DNA of 7,518 nt. Origin: Acetobacteraceae bacterium (GTDB taxonomy: Bacteria > Pseudomonadota > Alphaproteobacteria > Acetobacterales > Acetobacteraceae). The position numbers and the translations under genes were made by a program. A model generated the notes under the pieces. The model saw only the letters and a list, made by a program, of their open reading frames with translations, ran no database searches and had not been told where the DNA came from. Each line of letters starts with the position of its first letter. The first letter of the stretch is position 1. Shown piece by piece: positions 5,756 through 7,518 of this stretch. The stretch lies in NCBI GenBank assembly GCA_027323595.1, contig DAHWBL010000142.1:1-7518 (forward strand), in the 5' to 3' direction.

Positions 5756-6568
5756 TTATCCATCCTCGCCCAGCCTGATCCAGTCCGGCAACTCCACCCA
5801 CAGGCTCTGCCCGTCGGCACGCAGATCGGCGCCCAGCGCCACGCGCCGCAGCATCGCCAGCCCGCGCGACCCGGCGCGCGAGCGCAGCTCGCCCACCGCC
5901 TCGTCGCCGGCGAAAACCACCGTGCCCGGCTCGGGCAGCGGCCGGTCGGACACCACCGGCACCAGCCGCCGGCGCACCAGGCCCCGATAGCGGGTGCGCG
6001 CGGTCAGCTCCTGGCCCATATAGCAGCCCTTGTCCCACGAGATGCCGCCCAGCTCGTCGAACCCGGCCTCCAGCAGCAGCGTCTTGTCGGCTTCCAGATC
6101 CCGCCCGCCCTCGGGCAGGCCAAGCCCGATCCGGTGCGCCTCATACGCATCGGCACCGGCATCCGCCGGCAACGGCGCGGCGGCGAGCACCCGCCAGCCG
6201 GCCGCCGCCAGCCGCGGATCGGCGACCACCAGCGCGTCCACCACCGGCGCGGCGTCGCCCCAGGCCGCATGCACCACCAGCGGCGTCGGCGCGATCGTCA
6301 CCTTGCTGCGCAGCCGGAACCGGCCAAGCCGCGTCGCGATCATCGTCGCGGCATCCGCCTGCACCTCCAGCAGCAGCCGCTCCGCCCCGGCGATGATGAA
6401 AAAATCGGCGAGCCATTTCCCCTGCGGCGTCAGCAGCGCCGCCCACACCGCCCGGTCAGGGGCCGCGCGCGTCACGTCGTTGGACACCAGCCCCTGCAAA
6501 AACCCGACCCGGTCCGGCCCCTCGATGGCCAGCACCGCGCGCGACGGAAGATGTGCGATCAACGTCAT
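5756..6568 (-). CDS. ygfZ: Folate-binding protein YgfZ / GcvT-like (Fe-S cluster maintenance)
   Basis: The 270-residue protein carries the hallmark KGCYMGQE at 180-187, with the family's conserved Cys182, inside WDKGCYMGQELTARTRYRG. The N-terminus has FLQGLVSNDVT (23-33) and LLTPQGKWLADFFI (45-58), the usual GcvT-fold segments. YgfZ/IBA57 proteins use tetrahydrofolate and help build or repair Fe-S clusters in enzymes such as MiaB. The frame is open far upstream to 7366, but that extension is antisense to the GT9 gene and is not YgfZ-like. ATG at 6566-6568 is preceded by GAGGG at a tight spacing; an in-frame ATG at 6607 is the alternative, without a good Shine-Dalgarno. The gene is divergent from the GT9 gene across about 84 bases and upstream of the GT2-GtrA gene on the same strand. 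Confidence 0.92.
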   Translation of the reverse strand: MTLIAHLPSRAVLAIEGPDRVGFLQGLVSNDVTRAAPDRAVWAALLTPQGKWLADFFIIAGAERLLLEVQADAATMIATRLGRFRLRSKVTIAPTPLVVHAAWGDAAPVVDALVVADPRLAAAGWRVLAAAPLPADAGADAYEAHRIGLGLPEGGRDLEADKTLLLEAGFDELGGISWDKGCYMGQELTARTRYRGLVRRRLVPVVSDRPLPEPGTVVFAGDEAVGELRSRAGSRGLAMLRRVALGADLRADGQSLWVELPDWIRLGEDG

Positions 6569-6636
6569 CGCCCTCACATGGGCGGTCACGGCCCGCTCGT
6601 CCAGCATCACCGCGCGGATGGTCGCCACGCGGCAAC

Positions 6637-6650
6637 GTGCTAAACAGCGC
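6637..6650 (+). promoter_or_regulatory. Candidate extended -10 element immediately before the GT9 start
   Basis: GTGCTAAACAGCGC places TGCTAAAC about ten bases before the GTG start codon. The spacing would put the transcription start at or within a few bases of the start codon. It resembles the GTGCTAAGTGCGCC before rpsU (1695-1708). No good -35 hexamer is seen 16-18 bases upstream, so the call is weak. Confidence 0.3.
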
Positions 6651-6652
6651 GG

Positions 6653-7518
6653 GTGCGTATCCTGTTCGTCACCTCCAACCGCGTCGGCGACGCGGTGCTG
6701 TCCACCGGCCTGCTCGATCATCTGCTGCGCGCCCACCCCACGGCGCGCTTCACGGTGGCCTGCGGCCCGCCGGCGTTCGGGGTGTTCGCCCGCATGCCCC
6801 GGCTGGAGCGGCTGATCGCCTTCGGCAAGCAGCGCTTCGACCGGCACTGGTTCGGGCTGTGGCTCCAGGTCGCCTTCACCTGGTGGGACCTCGCGATCGA
6901 CCTGCGCGGCTCCGCCCTCACCTTTCTCATCCCCACGGCCCGGCGGCGGATCATGCGCGGCGGCCGGCGCGCCGAAATCCAGGTGGACCGGCTCGGCGCG
7001 GTGCTCGGCCTGCGCCCAGGCCCACTGCCGGTGGCCTGGACCGCCGCCGAGGACCGCGCCACCGCCGCCACCCTGCTGCCGGACGGCACCGCCTGGATCG
7101 GGCTTGGTCCGTCCGCCAACTGGGACGGCAAAATCTGGCCGGCGGCCAATTTCGCCGCCCTCGCCCATGGCCTCGCCGAACTGCTGCCCGGCGCCCGCAT
7201 CGCGGTGTTCGCCGGCCCCGGAGCGACCGAGGCCGCGCTGGCCGCCCCGCTGCTCGCCGCCCTGCCCGACGCGGTCGATCTGGTCGGCGCGCTCGACCTG
7301 CCGCAGGTCGCCGCCTGCCTCGCGCGCTGCGCCATCTTCGTGGGCAACGATTCCGGCCTGATGCACCTCGCCGCCGCCACCGGCACCGCCACGCTGGGAC
7401 TGTTCGGCACCACCGACCCGATCAACTACGCCCCGGCCGGGCGGCGCGCGCTGGCCGCCGTCGCCCCCGGCGCGCCGAACGCGGCGATGGCCGACCTCAC
7501 CGTGGACGCAGCACTCGC
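6653..7518 (+). CDS. Glycosyltransferase family 9 (ADP-heptose:LPS heptosyltransferase family), truncated at the right edge
   Basis: The frame is open from GTG at 6653-6655 to the window end, giving 288 residues plus two bases; the C-terminus is missing. Residues 1-20 (start RILFVTSNRVGDAVLSTGLL) match the GT9 N-terminal 'iG D.vl.TP.l' pattern. The donor half has IGLGPSANWDGKIWPAANFAAL (149-170, Lys160 and Trp162-Pro163 typical) and VFVGNDSGLMHLAAA-type GNDSGLMHLAAATGT (231-245) with LFGTTDP (250-256), the strongest family signature. Such enzymes add heptose or related sugars to lipopolysaccharide core at the inner face of the cytoplasmic membrane. The actual sugar is uncertain, because GT9 proteins outside enteric bacteria vary. 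No Shine-Dalgarno precedes the GTG, and a -10-like TGCTAA lies directly upstream, so the mRNA may be leaderless. Divergent from ygfZ. Confidence 0.9.
   Translation, partial: MRILFVTSNRVGDAVLSTGLLDHLLRAHPTARFTVACGPPAFGVFARMPRLERLIAFGKQRFDRHWFGLWLQVAFTWWDLAIDLRGSALTFLIPTARRRIMRGGRRAEIQVDRLGAVLGLRPGPLPVAWTAAEDRATAATLLPDGTAWIGLGPSANWDGKIWPAANFAALAHGLAELLPGARIAVFAGPGATEAALAAPLLAALPDAVDLVGALDLPQVAACLARCAIFVGNDSGLMHLAAATGTATLGLFGTTDPINYAPAGRRALAAVAPGAPNAAMADLTVDAAL

Noticed and set aside
4880..6643. Plus-strand open frame of 587 codons opposite GT2-GtrA and ygfZ
   Set aside because: It is antisense to two clearly recognised genes, its protein is His/Arg/Gln/Pro-rich without domain character, and long empty frames are expected opposite GC-rich codons.
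6569..7366. N-terminal extension of the ygfZ frame of about 266 codons
   Set aside because: It runs antisense through the GT9 gene and is Gly/Arg/Gln-rich; YgfZ homology begins near 6568 and the length from there is normal.

Overview
The window is GC-rich chromosomal DNA from an alphaproteobacterium. Two things support this: a COQ9-family gene lies close to, and points away from, rpsU, which is the arrangement the 'rpsU-divergently transcribed' family is named for; and codon use is uniformly GC-rich with frequent GTG starts. The overall style fits Acetobacteraceae, perhaps an Acidiphilium-like organism, but that is an impression and not a demonstrated placement. No phage, insertion sequence, CRISPR array, tRNA or rRNA was seen.

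Layout. (1) 1-360, minus: the N-terminal part of a secreted surface protein, resembling exosortase-dependent (XDD/PEP-CTERM-like) proteins and cut off by the window edge. A strikingly AT-rich spacer (361-494) lies upstream and holds a perfect inverted repeat. (2) 495-1624, minus: peptide deformylase followed by the COQ9-family gene, overlapping in a TGATG junction. (3) 1625-1826: an intergenic region with a candidate promoter and a duplicated hairpin element in the leader of rpsU (1827-2030, plus, GTG start). (4) 2253-3278, plus: a GT4 glycosyltransferase, whose stop codon abuts the stop of the convergent gene. (5) 3279-6568, minus: ygfZ-like folate-binding protein, then a GT2-GtrA polyprenyl-phosphate sugar synthase, then an FrsA/pseudooxynicotine-hydrolase-type alpha/beta hydrolase. 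The gaps of 69 and 26 bases make a co-transcribed run possible. (6) 6653-7518, plus: a GT9 heptosyltransferase-family gene, divergent from ygfZ and cut off by the right edge; its start may be leaderless.

How the genes fit together. The left half is housekeeping: N-terminal deformylation of new proteins, ubiquinone biosynthesis and a small-subunit ribosomal protein. The right half leans towards the cell envelope, with three unrelated glycosyltransferase families (GT4, GT2-GtrA, GT9) plus a hydrolase, interrupted by the Fe-S/folate protein YgfZ. Nothing here amounts to a clearly new defence or mobile system. The points most worth a second look are the rpsU leader repeats, the AT-rich control region of the exported protein, and the hydrolase placed after the polyprenyl-sugar synthase.
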